Positions 11,540 through 23,316 of a stretch of 64,000 bases of DNA are shown piece after piece. Origin of the DNA: Lates calcarifer. Lineage: Eukaryota; Chordata; Actinopteri; Centropomidae. The DNA is taken from assembly GCF_001640805.2 (NCBI RefSeq), contig NC_066835.1, positions 21,954,182 through 22,018,181 on the forward strand, in the 5' to 3' direction. Position 1 is the stretch's first letter. Each line of letters opens with the position of its first letter. Both the position numbers and the translations under genes were made by a program. Under the pieces are notes generated by a model. The model ran no database searches and was not told where the DNA came from. It was given only the letters and a program-made list of their open reading frames with translations.

Positions 11540-12560
11540 AGGAGGACAAACATGTTCTCAGTTTGACTGAAACATCAAGTCTGTTCTGCAGCCTGTTGAT
11601 TTTCTAAAAGGACCTGGATTGAGAAGTGCAGTATTCCTAAACCACAGTCATACTTAAGAGAAAACAAACACATTTTTTAACCCAGATGAAATCAATGTTT
11701 TTCTTGACATAAAATCTGTTATTAAGTCTGTGCTGATATCTGAGGTCTCTACCACTGATGAACATGAAGGTTTTAAGAGTAAGACCAGTCATGGAGGCTA
11801 TTCAGAGGACCAGGATGGTCTGTGCTGTAGCTGTAGGAACAGGAAAATGTGGAAGTAGCTTTATGTTTGGTTGTTCAGTGAACAAAGAGTCAAAGATCTT
11901 CCATGTTCTCCTCTCAGATAAACACACAGGTAAAGGGCTTGTTTCAGATGGAAGAACATTTCCAACACTGTGATGAAACTAAAGGATCCTGTGAGTCACA
12001 AAGATGAGAAACTTTCTCTAAATAATAACAAAAGCAACGAGACACTAAGTGATTATTTGGAGAAAGTTTCTCATCCTGATGATTTCACAGGATCTTTTTT
12101 CATCAGCATGTTGGAAAGAGTTTCCATATAAAACAATCCTTTAACTGTATGTTTTTATCTATGAAGGGAACAAGGAAGGACTTTGATTCTTTGTTCACTA
12201 AAAAACCACATCAAAGTATTTCCACATATATTTCATGATGCTCCACCACAGACCATCCTGGTCTGAAAATGAGTGAAAAATGCCTCCACACCTGGTTTTA
12301 CTCTGAATATCTTCATGTTCGTCAGTGGTAGAGACCTGTCAGCACAACATTATCAACAGATTGTAGTTTAAAAAATCATGACTGATTTCATCTGGCTGCA
12401 AAACAACGTGTTTGTATCACCTTAAATATGACTCTGGTTTAGAAATCCTGCACCTCTAAATCCAGGTCCTTAGAGAAAATCACCAGGCTGCAGAACAAAC
12501 TGTTGATGTTTCAGTCAAACTGAGAACATGTTTGGACATCCTACAGAGTTTGTGACAGTA
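11540..12560. repeat. About 1-kb imperfect palindrome (foldback element)
   Basis: The left arm (about 11540-12035) and right arm (about 12060-12560) are reverse complements over most of their length. Examples: GAGAAACTTTCTC at 12006-12018 pairs with its complement near 12058-12070; ACCAGGATGGTCTGT near 11810 pairs with ACAGACCATCCTGGT near 12250; TGAACATGAAG near 11758 pairs with CTTCATGTTC near 12312. The loop is about 25-40 bases around 12040. There is no open frame of note. It fits a non-autonomous foldback/MITE-type element in the 3' flank of gene B. Confidence 0.75.
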
Positions 12561-13066
12561 GCAATGAAACTTTTCAAGATATTCACAGATAAAGTGTTTC
12601 TGAGAGTGTAAAAAATAAAATATCAGAGGAACTGAACTGAAATATTAGTTTTAGGATCCAAACATCATGCAGACAAACTTCACATAAAAATGTGACCAGT
12701 TCCTGGACTCTGTCTGATTTGACCATGAATGACCTGCATGTGTTTATTCAACTAAAAAAAAAAGGTGGTCGATTTGTTTTCTAAGCTACAGAGTGAGAAT
12801 CAAATCAAATCAAATCTGTTTCTACATTGGTCTGTAAATTTAAACTCTTTAACTCACACTGCTTTGTTTACTTCTTCAAAATTAAACCAAAAAGCAGTTT
12901 CTTTTTTTCGGCATATTCTTGTCCACATTGTTTTTAATGTGTCATTACATATGTTTTCTTCCAATATTCAAAATCCTGTTTTTTTCCTCTGATCAGAGGT
13001 AAGTGTCTTTTTTTACTGGTAGATTGGTTTGTATCTGTGGAGACTTCAGACCTTGTCTGCACCACT

Positions 13067-15893
13067 TCAATTCTGCTCAGGGTTGGAGTTCTTGTCTGAA
13101 TTTTCTGTAGAAAACGAACAGACATGTTACTTTTGCTTTATTTTCTATACATTTATACATATACATTCAGCATTTTCTGTGGTGAACATTTGTTGTGAAG
13201 TTCAGTCAGTTACAAAACATATTTTCTCAGTTCCTTCTAGTAGCCATTCAGATAGTTTTGGTTTTATTTGTCCAGGTTTAGAGGTTCTCGCTCAGTAACA
13301 TGTCAGTGTTCCAGAAAACCAGAACTGGAGACCAGTACTTTTTTTTTTTTTTTTTTCAGAATTTAGTGCTTCAGTGCCCGATTTTATTGGAGAGGAAGAC
13401 AAATGAATCAAAACCTGGATAAATAAAATCTAAATTAAAGCTCCAGGCTCATTTTACAGATTCCAACAATGAGTTTTTGTTAAAAACGTTTAGGAAGAAG
13501 ATCTGAGACTGAAGACAGAGAAGACAGAACTCTGCCTTCATGTTCTTGAGTGAAGATCAGCTGCAAACAGTGATTAAGATTTAAATTAGTCAATAAAGAT
13601 ACTCACCACCTCCAACACCAGAGTCAGCAGAACCAGATCCACCAGATCCACCAGAACCACCAGATCCACCAGAACCACCAGAACCACCAGAAACACCACT
13701 TTGAAGGGACCCGTTTGACCCTGTGAAGAAAGGAAAATATATTTAGTGATGCATGAACATATGAACTCTTCTGTACGTCATATCTGAGCTTTGTGGACTG
13801 ATTCTGATTTATTTATTTATTCACTGAGGTTAAACCAGAGGCTGAAGATCCAATGAACTGAACTAGTTTTAATTATCAGAGAAACTTCTCTTACTTTGTT
13901 GTGGAAAATGAAAATCCAGTTTCAGATATGAGCTCTCTGACTACACCATAACTACAACTCCTCCTAACTTCAGTGTCGTCTCCTGGTCAGTTTTACATTT
14001 ACAAAGATTAGTTATAATGGTGAGAATAAAAAACAATATGATAATATCTTATTATTTAAACAGAGGATTTAAAAAAGACCAGACCAATGCATGTAAAACT
14101 GCACGTTTACCTTGATTGGCTCCGTTAAGGAAAGCTTTCTTCTCTGCAGGGATGTCACTGACTGTCAGGTTGTTACCATCTATACAAACACACAAACAGA
14201 GGAAAAATTAGAGAACACAATCAGTATTGAAAACATACATTTCAAAAAATCATCTAATAACTGGAATCAGGATGGTCAGTAATAACTAACATTGAAATGA
14301 CTCCAGATCAGTGATTCTGATTCATATTTAAACCACTTTATTCTCCTGGTGTTTGTCTGTTTGGCTCAGTTCATTCAGCTGTCAATCAAACAGCTGACAG
14401 ACAAACATCACTGAGCAGCAGCGCCCTCTGCAGTCAGGAGTGGTAATTAATTATGTTGGAGTCTAAGTCTGAGCAGTTCAGTATTTTTCATGTACAGAAA
14501 ACAAAGACTATCAATCTGTTGACCAGAACTCAGACTGCATAGTCCTACTCACTGAACTGAATCAACAGCCCAACATTACCCATGATCCTCGGCTTCCATG
14601 TCCTTCTTTCCTGACCCTGTACATTTTTATGTAAAAATCCGCTGAAGTCTGTCAGATTGATATTTTGTTTTGTGGGGAAAAGATATCACAGTGTGGCTAC
14701 ATCAACAAATATAAAAAACATCAAACCACCACTGAGTGTACTGAGGTAGTGTGTGAATATCACAGTCTGATATGTCTGATTCCTCTGAGCCACAGCTCCG
14801 TCCAATATCCATACCACTTCTCAGAGGTGGGCTGGAGCCAATCTCAGCTGACACTGGCTGAGAGATGGAGTGCACTCACAATACCTCACTATTTTAACAC
14901 TGAATTTAATCATGTAAAACTGCATGTTTACCTTGATTGACTCCTTTCATGAGAGGGGTGGTAGCAGTTGTCAGGACAGTAACTGTTGTCAGGTTGTTGC
15001 CACCTTTACAAAAACACAATGAAAGACCACAATGAATAAAACTTTTTCCTTCATCTTATGACTGGAATCAGGACGGTAAACTTAATGAATGAGCATAGTA
15101 AAAATATTAAATATCAATCATTACAATAAAGTGTAACATGTCCAGATCAGTGATTCTACATCATATTCCAGTCAGACTCTGGTCAGACTTACTGATCATC
15201 TTTAAAGCAACACAATGAAACGTCACTGAGCAGCAGCGCCCTCTGCAGTCAGGAGTGGTAATTCATTCTGTTTGCCTCTGAGTCTGAGTTGTTCAGTGGT
15301 TTTCATGAACAGAAAACAAAGTCTATCAGTCTGTTGACTGGAGCTCTGACTGAGTAGTTATCACTCACTGAACTGAAACAGGGCTGAACAGTTTATATTA
15401 CCCATGATTCCCAGCTCCTGTGTCCTTCGCCTGATTCTATACATATTTATGTAAAAACCTCCTCCAAAGCTACAGAGGATGTGTCTGATTCTATATTCAC
15501 TGAGTGTACTGAGGTACTGTGTGACTATCACAGTCTGATATATCAGAGAGTCACTGTGACACATGTTCCTTCATTAACATAGAAAACAATAAGAACTTAT
15601 TATTTTAATACAGTATCTCATTATAGAAAACTGAACATTTACCTTGACTGTTTGTGTTCAGGAGAGGGGCAGCACTGGCTGTAACAGTTCTCTGGTTGTT
15701 ACCACCTATACAAACAAACACACACACACACACACACACAAATGATAGATCACTGAATTAATCCACAGCTGAAACTAGTCCCCAGGAAATGACTATTTTC
15801 TCCTGTTTGAGTAACGTTTGCTCCAAACTACAGATGGTAAACATGAACATTTCTTACCTTGGCTTCCAGACTCTGGTCTACTGCATTCACTTA
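13067..15893 (-). other. Gene B cytoplasmic-tail exon cassette (6 small exons)
   Basis: Tail exons after the TM: 15893-15858 ([12 protein letters not shown]), 15705-15643 ([17 protein letters not shown], one residue from gene A's), 15003-14932 ([20 protein letters not shown]), 14179-14111 ([17 protein letters not shown]), 13720-13607 (Gly-Gly-Ser repeats) and last 13104-13067 ([12 protein letters not shown], then stop). Internal exons are phase 1-1. Several share the opening G-N-N-x-T-V-T and closing N-Q-G, so they descend from one ancestral exon. Relative to gene A, this gene gained the Gly-Gly-Ser exon; gene A instead has the repeated 72-bp exon and a 90-bp exon. Confidence 0.75.
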
Positions 15894-18800
15894 CTGTAAA
15901 TAAAATGAATAAACATTAACACAGTAATCAACAACTGAACTCATTTCAACTCAGAACATACACTCATATTTTAAATTCTGGAAACTGTGCTGATCTTGCT
16001 GACCATTTTTAAAACCTGGATCAGTAGAAAGTGTAATGAAGTGACTGTACACACTGATACATTCTATACTGAAATGATAAGCCTGTTTTCCTGCTGTGTT
16101 CATCTAAAACTCAGATATTAAGAACTTGTCTGTATTAAAAGACACACTGATTGATTTAGGACTGACAGTAGGATCCAGTGATGCATGTTTTATGTAACAG
16201 AAGTGTAACTGTAACTGTAACTGACTGAGCTCAGTGAACTTTCAGGTCAGTGAATAAATGACTGACAGGTCTGTTGTTCAATGTGACTCTGATAATAAAT
16301 AACAACAGACCTTTGCACCTGATGAACAACCTGTCATTTTCCTGCTAATGACGCAGGCGACAGCACAGTGTACAATGAGCTTGTCTCAGTTTGAATGTTC
16401 TGTATCACAGCGTCATACTTAAAGGATAACTCTGATATATTTGATCCTGGGTCTTTTCCAGTGTTTTACAGTGTAAATGAAGAACAGTGTACCAGGTCAC
16501 CGTGAACAGCTGCTGCAGTTTGAGGTGCTGGTAGAGTGTTCTGCAATTCAATGAAGTGTTTTTAACCTCCATGTAAGTGAAACCTGATTTCTAAAATATT
16601 ACAAACACCTGTCATTACTGTCTTTAGTCTTCAGTGAAAACTGAACATAATAAACTTTATAATCATAGTGTTTATTACAGAGTTGTTTAATTAGACTACA
16701 TTAGTTTTAGCTGAGTGTTCCTAATAAACTGGATACTGAGTGTATCTTGTACCTACCAATATAGCCCCGTCTCCACAAGACAATCAGCACCACAGCCACA
16801 AGACCAACCACAACCAGGACTCCTGACAAGGCACCAATGCAAACTGTGCATCCAGACTCAGATTCTGGATCTAAAACACAGAAAACATTCACATCAGTTT
16901 TATATTCACTTCAATTTCTCTGTTAGATTGAATTTACTGTGGTGTTGGTGTCTGCTATGGTAATGCTAATGTTAAATGACTGAAATGCTATAATTTAATC
17001 AAAATGAATTTCAACATTTGAGCAGAAAAGAAACATCTGACTGAGATAAACAGGAAGTTACAGAGTTCTGAGACTAAAAGGATTCTCATCTTCTACAACG
17101 TCTACATTTCTTCAAACAAAATATTAACACTGATGGCAGCTTTAATAAAGAAATCTGCGACAAACAAAATTAAACAGAGAGAAAGTTTCTTACTCCAGTC
17201 CTTCTTCTCCCAGACACCAGATGCTTCATGAATGACCTCACAGGTGTATTCAGACTTGTCAGTCTTTAAAATCTCCACGCTGTCTCTTCTCTGGTAGGTG
17301 TCGTCTCCATTTGGTCGAACGCCCGAGGTCACCAGTCCGTCCTCTCTAGTTAGAACTCGGTCACCCCTCTTGATCTTCAGGATGATGTCTTTTGGGTAGA
17401 AGCCTGTGGCGAGGCACGTCAGAATGGTGTTTGCCTTAACTTTGGAGTCCTTTGCAAACAGGTAAACCTTAGGTTTAGCTGGAGAGAGAAAACACACAGA
17501 GAGTTCATGTTACTCTGCTACAGACCAGTGACAGCCACTGATATCCTCATAGTAACTCAAATGTTCTATATATAACTTCTATATCTATTTTAGATTTTCT
17601 GCTGATTTAATTCAACCTGCTCATTTTCATGTTGTGCTGTTAACACTGTGGTATTTCTGCTTAATAAGCAAACAAAAGCTGACTGAAGATCTCATTCATC
17701 TTTTCATTTTAGTGAAGTTACGAGCTTATGTACGGGGTATTCAATAAGGTACTGAAAAAACTTTGATTCAATAAAATACCAGAGAACCCTAACTGTAGAG
17801 TTTGTTGATGGAAAATGTTGCTACATCAGGAGCAAAAATCTTCCTTGACAAAGGAAGGAATTAACCATAAGGCATGACATAATTTTGAAAAATGCAAGTA
17901 TTGATCAGTAATAACATTTGACCAGTTAATATCATGTTTCATATTTTCACAACATGCCCTGTAAAACTTCCTCTAAAATCTGCAGTAATGATAAATATAA
18001 AGATACAGAAATGTTTCTTACAGGCTGCTTTTAGCTGCTCTTTTTCAAACCTCATGAACTTGCTCAGCCATTCAATGCACTCTTTCTCCAGGTAGCCTTT
18101 GGTGTATTCTTTCAGGACCTGGACATCATCCCACTTCCTCTTGGTCTGGACTGCCTCGTCAGTTGGAGCGACCCAGACTGAGTTAGCATCATCGAAGGAC
18201 AGGAAGTCGTTTCCATCGTAGCTGTACATGTCCATGCCACGGTGGAACATCAGGTTGCCATCAGACAGTACGTCGCCTTCACAGCCGTGCATCCACTGAA
18301 GAACATGGATGTCTAAAGAACAGGACAATAAATAAATAACAACAAAGAAATAAATAAATATACAGTCAGACAAGATGATGACAGAGGTCAGATTTTAAAA
18401 TCTTACCTGAGTCGTTCTGTCTCATTCGTTCCTTCAGGATCCCGATGTTGACCTTGAACCACTGCTGTTTGCTCTGCCGGGACTGTGTCCCTTTCTCCCA
18501 GTAATCTGGCTGAAGATTCTCTTTCATCCACTTCTCTTTAGGAACTTTCTTTGGGTTGTCGCTGTCAAAGTAGTCGATCATCCTGCCGTCCAGCATACCC
18601 ATGGCTGTGAACTCATGGATGCCAGGGAGTCCAACAGGTTTGGAGAGAGCGGTGTAGATGTAAGTGAGGGAGTGTCTCTCTGAAAATCACACAGGTAGAA
18701 AGACAAAGAAACATTAATCAGACAGGGCAGGTAAGCAGCAGTAGATCTGACTCACATGTTCTGGATGATCCATCTTTGAAGATCCATCCAGGTATTTAGA

Positions 18801-20402
18801 CCCAACATGAACCAGAACACTTGGACACCTTTGAGCTCAGTTGTTATTGAACTTTATTGAACTAAATGTGATCAGTCCTGACCTGCAGACCTACAGACAG
18901 TACATTCTCTCATTTCACACTCATTAAATTTTCCTTTTTGCTTCATAAATAGCAAATGTACTGATTTTATATAATGTTTTTAAATTGGTTTTTTGTCAAC
19001 TATCTGATCAATATTTTCATCTCTAATCATCAGGTTCAGTCCTCAGTCAGTATCTGTTCAGCCACAGTTTCTATGTTGTCGCCTTCATTTCCGCAGGCCA
19101 ACACAATAACTTACACTTAAAATGAAGGTGCGTGAACCTGAAACTTCAGGTTCTGACTATGTGCATAAAACGAAAGTGAAACGTGACATGTTGCACAGCT
19201 TATGTGCTATATAAACCACGCTGATTCAAAGAGAAGTGGTTCTCTTACTGTCAGACTTGTGAGACTGTAAAAAAAAAATTAGAGAGCTCTTTTATTTTGA
19301 ATTAAAGCTGTTCACTGATACACTGGTATTGCATTTAAGAAATACCAAATATCAAAAGTTTGACCTAAGTTCCTTACATAAAAAATGATGTTGGCTGATA
19401 TGATCATTACTGGAATTTTACAACTCCTAAATATCTACATCAGTTCTGGCATCAAGCTCCAGGTTGAAAGAAGAAGGAATGAGGAAATCTAACTTTTACA
19501 GCCCAGTGTTGTTTATGAGCTCGTTCTGATTGAGACTCGTCATATCACAGCTATCTGAACAATGTCGTCCGTCCACCTCAGTAACAGCAGTCAAAGAGCG
19601 GTGTTCAGAGATCAGAAAGAGCAATAAACGCTCTACACTTTGCCTGGCGAATTGAGCGTCTCAGATAAGACAACATAACTTCCACTGGTGACTAAGAAGC
19701 AGCAATAATTCAATGTATTTTTAATTTAATTATATATATTTAATTATTTACACACACACACACACACATATACATATATAATTAAAGAATAGCGAGTTTA
19801 CTGTGAATAATCATCTCTATTATGTTTCTGATATCAATAACAGTTTTGTTCCAACTTTGACTTAACTTGTATATTGTGATGTTTACAGCTGAAAATGTTA
19901 GTCAGTTAATCAGGTAGTTGATTACCTGTCAACTATTCTGATAATCAACTTATTATTTGAGTAAATCCTCAAGAACAGAAACCAAACATTCACTGGCTCT
20001 CCATTGCAGTGACTGCGCTGTTTTTTTTCTTTTCTTTTTTTAAATTTTAAATAAGAAACATCAAACACAGGTGAGCAGCGACATATGGTTCACACGCCGC
20101 GTTGACGACACGTTAGTCCGACATTTGTCAATAGTCGATAGATTTCCTCTTTCCGGTCTGTTTTTTATGCACCAGGCCTTTGAAATAATTATAATTTACT
20201 AAACCAGACAACAATCAATCGTCTATATCAATAACTTAAACTCAAACAACCAACTTGAAATGTGAATTTTAAAGACGTCACAGCTCTCTCTCTTTACTTT
20301 CGCTTTTAACTTGACTCAGTGAACGTATCACAAAACTCTGAACTTACCGCAGTTTACCGTCAGTCCTGTCCCCAGGAGGACAAAAATGACGGTTAAATAC
20401 AT
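13067..20402 (-). CDS. MHC class I heavy chain, U lineage (gene B)
   Basis: Second complete class I heavy chain. Minus-strand exons: leader 20402-20348, alpha1 18679-18407, alpha2 18312-18022, alpha3 17478-17194, TM 16870-16757, tail 15893-15858, 15705-15643, 15003-14932, 14179-14111, 13720-13607, last 13104-13067. The sum is 1410 bp (469 aa plus stop), all phases consistent. Anchors match gene A (Y7, Y59, R84, F123, T143, K146, W147, Y159, F171), and alpha3 keeps the usual C-E-V-I-H Ig motif. Against gene A, alpha1 differs at about three residues, while alpha2 differs mainly at groove positions. The tail is about 130 residues and includes a Gly-Gly-Ser exon. Arisen by tandem duplication of about 8-10 kb with gene A; intron 1 carries a strong ISRE. 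Confidence 0.93.
13607..13720 (-). other. Gly-Gly-Ser repeat exon in class I tail
   Basis: A 114-bp phase 1-1 exon coding [10 protein letters not shown], then six SGG-type units, then [11 protein letters not shown]. The DNA is an imperfect 9-base repeat (GGTTCTGGT / GGATCTGGT). Acceptor CACAG at its 5' side and donor GTGAGT at its 3' side are good. It encodes a flexible linker-like stretch in the cytoplasmic tail; I know of no mammalian class I counterpart. It could be skipped without changing frame. Confidence 0.75.
18820..20290. other. Gene B intron 1, unique portion
   Basis: About 1.5 kb of AT-rich sequence not shared with gene A. It contains the ISRE at 19172-19181 and a short CA tract with AT-rich flanks at about 19740-19790. 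I see no coding exon. Confidence 0.5.
19172..19181 (+). promoter_or_regulatory. ISRE/IRF element in gene B intron 1
   Basis: GAAAGTGAAA, a perfect GAAANNGAAA interferon-stimulated response element core, 1.2 kb into intron 1 (context AACGAAAGTGAAACGTG). The corresponding sequence is missing from gene A, whose intron 1 is shorter. Function as an interferon enhancer is inference. Confidence 0.45.
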
Positions 20403-20490
20403 TTTGGACCCCAAGCTGAGTCTCTTCTCTTTTCCAAAACTCCTTAAGAAATGTTTTATCCGACCGCTGGCCCTTGGTTCTTACTCCGTG
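20403..20490 (-). promoter_or_regulatory. Gene B core promoter
   Basis: Shares with gene A the 5' UTR and the TATA-like GGATAAAAC (20461-20453). Similarity to gene A ends near 20490, about 90 bp from the ATG, so the upstream parts of the two promoters differ. No CRE or X/Y pair is seen right upstream of this point. Confidence 0.45.
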
Positions 20491-20679
20491 TCTGCCCGCG
20501 ATAAAAGGTTTCCTGCTTCCTGCTTCTGCCCGACGCCTGATCAGCGGTGCGTTCAGGGACTGCTCGTAAAGCACACACGTTGTCTCGCATCCTACTCACA
20601 ACCGATGTTTCAACAGCTTTCTGCTGCATGGGATCATTACTGTCACACAATTGACTATGGCAAAAATGTTTAGTCAATT

Positions 20680-21900
20680 TTAAGAGTTCGGACTCAAAGA
20701 AAAGTTTTCCTTATTCGCAGCCCTGAAACTGATACAAAAATAAGATTTAAAAAATATATACACTAAACTAGATTTTAAATTTAGCAGAATTTTGATTAAA
20801 AAAAATCATCCCATAATTCATACATAAAAGGGTTGATTGAAGCTCTTAGCACACAACAGGTGACCACTATCTTCACTGACGAGGACCGTGAACGCAGCAT
20901 AGCAGTTTCCTGGTTTTAAGTTCTGTTTGCGGTTTGTTGTTTTTGAAGTGATGAGTTCACAGTCTAGTTACTCCCAGCCTCCACTTGTGTCAGTGGGTGA
21001 AGCAACAGGTGTGTAATAACCTGTACTACAGGACAGGCCGATTGGAGGTTATAAACTCTGAACTAATTTACTGCACTGCACTGAAAAATGTCTAAATGTC
21101 TAACTTACTATTTAACCTGAAAACTAATATTATACTACATATAACTAGGATTATTTTAATTATGGATTAATCTGAACATTGTTTTCTGGATTATTCCAGC
21201 TGTTGTTTTCTCTATAAAACAGTACATGTGGATAAAGTAGCACAATTTCCCAGTCAAACAGAAGATTTCTTTTTTGGAAACCATTTTGATAATTAATAAA
21301 TCATTTATGACATGTTTAAAGCACCTGATGCTCCAGGTTTTCTGGTCATATACTATAATAAATTGCATATTTTGGGGTTTGGACTTGGGACAAAACATTT
21401 GTTTACATTACCTAGTCATTTCCTTGATGGGGATTTGACATTGTTTTAGTTTTTTTTTTTGTTTTGTTTTTTTTGTTGTTGTTGTTTTGAAGGTTTAAGC
21501 TCATGTTATACATACAGGCCAATTATAATGTATATAACTACTGTATATGATAATATCAAATTGTAACAGTTTGATTGTGGTGTTAATATTGGAAAGAAAC
21601 CAACAATCGAGCTTCAATGTGTTTTCCTATTTCTTTTAACGGTTTTTAAACAGTTGACATTGATATCATCAACAACATGTAGCTGCACATATCAGGTATT
21701 AAACATGTAAACGGCCATTTTGCCGGATGGGACAGGCCCCAAACAGATAAATAAAGTAGCACAGTGTTATTTGGACCAGGCAGTCATCGATACACATTCT
21801 CCCTCTTTAAATACACGTCTATTCTGGTGAAGTTTGTTAGCTAACCGAGGAAAATTTAACCGTTAACGTCTTTAAACCGTTGACGTTAGTTAGCTGTTAC
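20680..21900. other. Intergenic/intronic stretch without recognised feature
   Basis: AT-rich sequence with T-runs near 21450-21485. No splice-flanked open frame, RNA gene or known repeat was recognised. If the leader at 21957-22029 splices to gene B alpha1, this is intron. Confidence 0.4.
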
Positions 21901-21956
21901 CTGCTGTAAAATGGAGGATTGTTTTTTTTACTTTCGTTTCACATATGTGAACCTAC

Positions 21957-22029
21957 CGCTTCTCGCTGGCTCCAGATTCAGCCACAGTAACGGCAGGAAC
22001 AGAAATATCCAGGCTGGAGGTCGATTCAT
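21957..22029 (-). CDS. Leader exon with X/Y-box promoter, orphan or alternative
   Basis: A 73-bp exon: ATG at 22029-22027, encoding MNRPPAWIFLFLPLLWLNL then EPARS, a clear signal peptide, ending in a GTAGGT donor in phase 1. Leaders of class I genes also end in phase 1, so this exon could splice in frame to gene B alpha1 (18679). No other suitable acceptor exon was recognised between 20402 and 21957. Options: an alternative first exon of gene B, the surviving first exon of a lost MHC-type gene, or exon 1 of a gene whose other exons I missed. It is unlike the MYLTV leader at 20402. Confidence 0.5.
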
Positions 22030-22153
22030 GGCTTTAAAACGAGAAAACGACGGTTAAAAAAAACACAAAAATCACCAACTTCTCCGGACAACTGACGTGA
22101 ACGTGAGGCCTGTAGCGGTTGGGGTTGAGTGTGGGTTATTTTTCGCTCGTCAC

Positions 22154-22184
22154 CCAATCAGATAATTCAGAACTGGTTGCTAGG
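22154..22184 (-). promoter_or_regulatory. X-box and Y-box pair (MHC-type promoter module)
   Basis: On the minus strand CCTAGCAACC (22184-22175) matches the RFX-bound X1 box and CTGATTGG (22161-22154) is an exact NF-Y-bound Y box (inverted CCAAT). The order X then Y then ATG (125 bp on) is as in MHC class II, CD74, B2M and class I promoters. X-to-Y start spacing is 23 bp, about one helical turn shorter than I recall for class II promoters. No clear X2/CRE lies between them. Confidence 0.6.
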
Positions 22185-22454
22185 CAGATTTAATCGGAAA
22201 AGGTTTCTATCAGCAGCGGAGGGTGGAGGCGGCAGATATATAATAAGGGTTAATTAATGACTCCAGCACACAGCTCACAGCTTTTACTAAGTAAAATGAC
22301 TATATTACAGAGTGGAAATACTCTAGACGGAAGTTCTTTTTACTACACTACATTTATTGCCATCTGTAGTTACTCACTTACTAATTACCAATTTTATATT
22401 TCAGACAGTATTTTATGAATTGATGAAATGAATCAGCTCTTGCACTTGTTTCAT

Positions 22455-22840
22455 TTTTATAAAAGAGTAAGATCCTTTTTATTTAAGCAGAAACATCACT
22501 ATATATCATTACCAGAGTCCATTGACAAAAACAGGAATTTAACCCCACACAGTACCAGAGTAGTTGGTCTTAGTTTGTGTTATTGTTGGTACTTTTACCT
22601 CAGTAAAGGAGCTATATAGAGGTGTAAAATATTTTTTTACACCACTGAAAGTTACATAATAACACAAACAAACCAACAGATGGAGGCAGCAGTAGACCTG
22701 TTACTCCTGTGCACTGCTCTGTAAAATTCCTATTTTTGTCAGTGGAGTCTGGTAGTGATATATAATGTTTCTGGTTAAACAAAAAGGATCTTACTCTTTA
22801 ATAAAAAGGTCTATCTAAAGATCTAGAAATCCTGTCCTTT
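22455..22840. repeat. Foldback element copy with both arms
   Basis: The left arm (GTAAGATCCTTTTT, AGAAACATCACTATATAT, ACCAGAGTCCATTGACAAAA) and the right arm (TTTTGTCAGTGGAGTCTGGTA, ATGTTTCTGGTTAAAC, AAAGGATCTTACTC) are reverse complements. No coding capacity. Same family as 32120-32525. Confidence 0.75.
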
Positions 22841-22997
22841 TGCACATTGACTGCCCAAAGGAACATATAGTAGTTAAGCTACAGGTGCTGAGTGTTTTGT
22901 GTGTGGACATTTTGACAGAATAAACAACTGAAGGAAACAAACATCAAACCAAGAATCTGTGTTGAGAGGTTTGTACTATCGGCTGCACCTCGCAGCT

Positions 22998-23003
22998 TTT
23001 TAT
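22998..23003 (-). terminator. Candidate poly(A) signal of qrfp
   Basis: AATAAA on the minus strand about 315 bp past the stop. A second AATAAA lies at 23304-23299, immediately past the stop. Which is used is unknown. Confidence 0.35.
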
Positions 23004-23316
23004 TCATTTCAAGCCAACGAATGAACACATTTACAAAGGTCTAAATCCAATATAGATCTATGTACATATATTATTACACTCTTTTGATATCATGACTTTA
23101 ACATTTACATTGACTTTTGCAGAGAAGCTTTAACTTTTGAAGCTGATGCTGAGTCTTTCTCTTTCTGTACAACCAGTCACTATAAAATAAGTGTCTCACT
23201 TTTCTTTGTTCCCTGATTCTGGAGCAAAAAATAACATTCATGCATTTAAATTTGCATTTAAATCTCCTCACAGTTTTACCCTCTTTTTCAGACTTCTCTT
23301 TATTTTCCGATAATCA

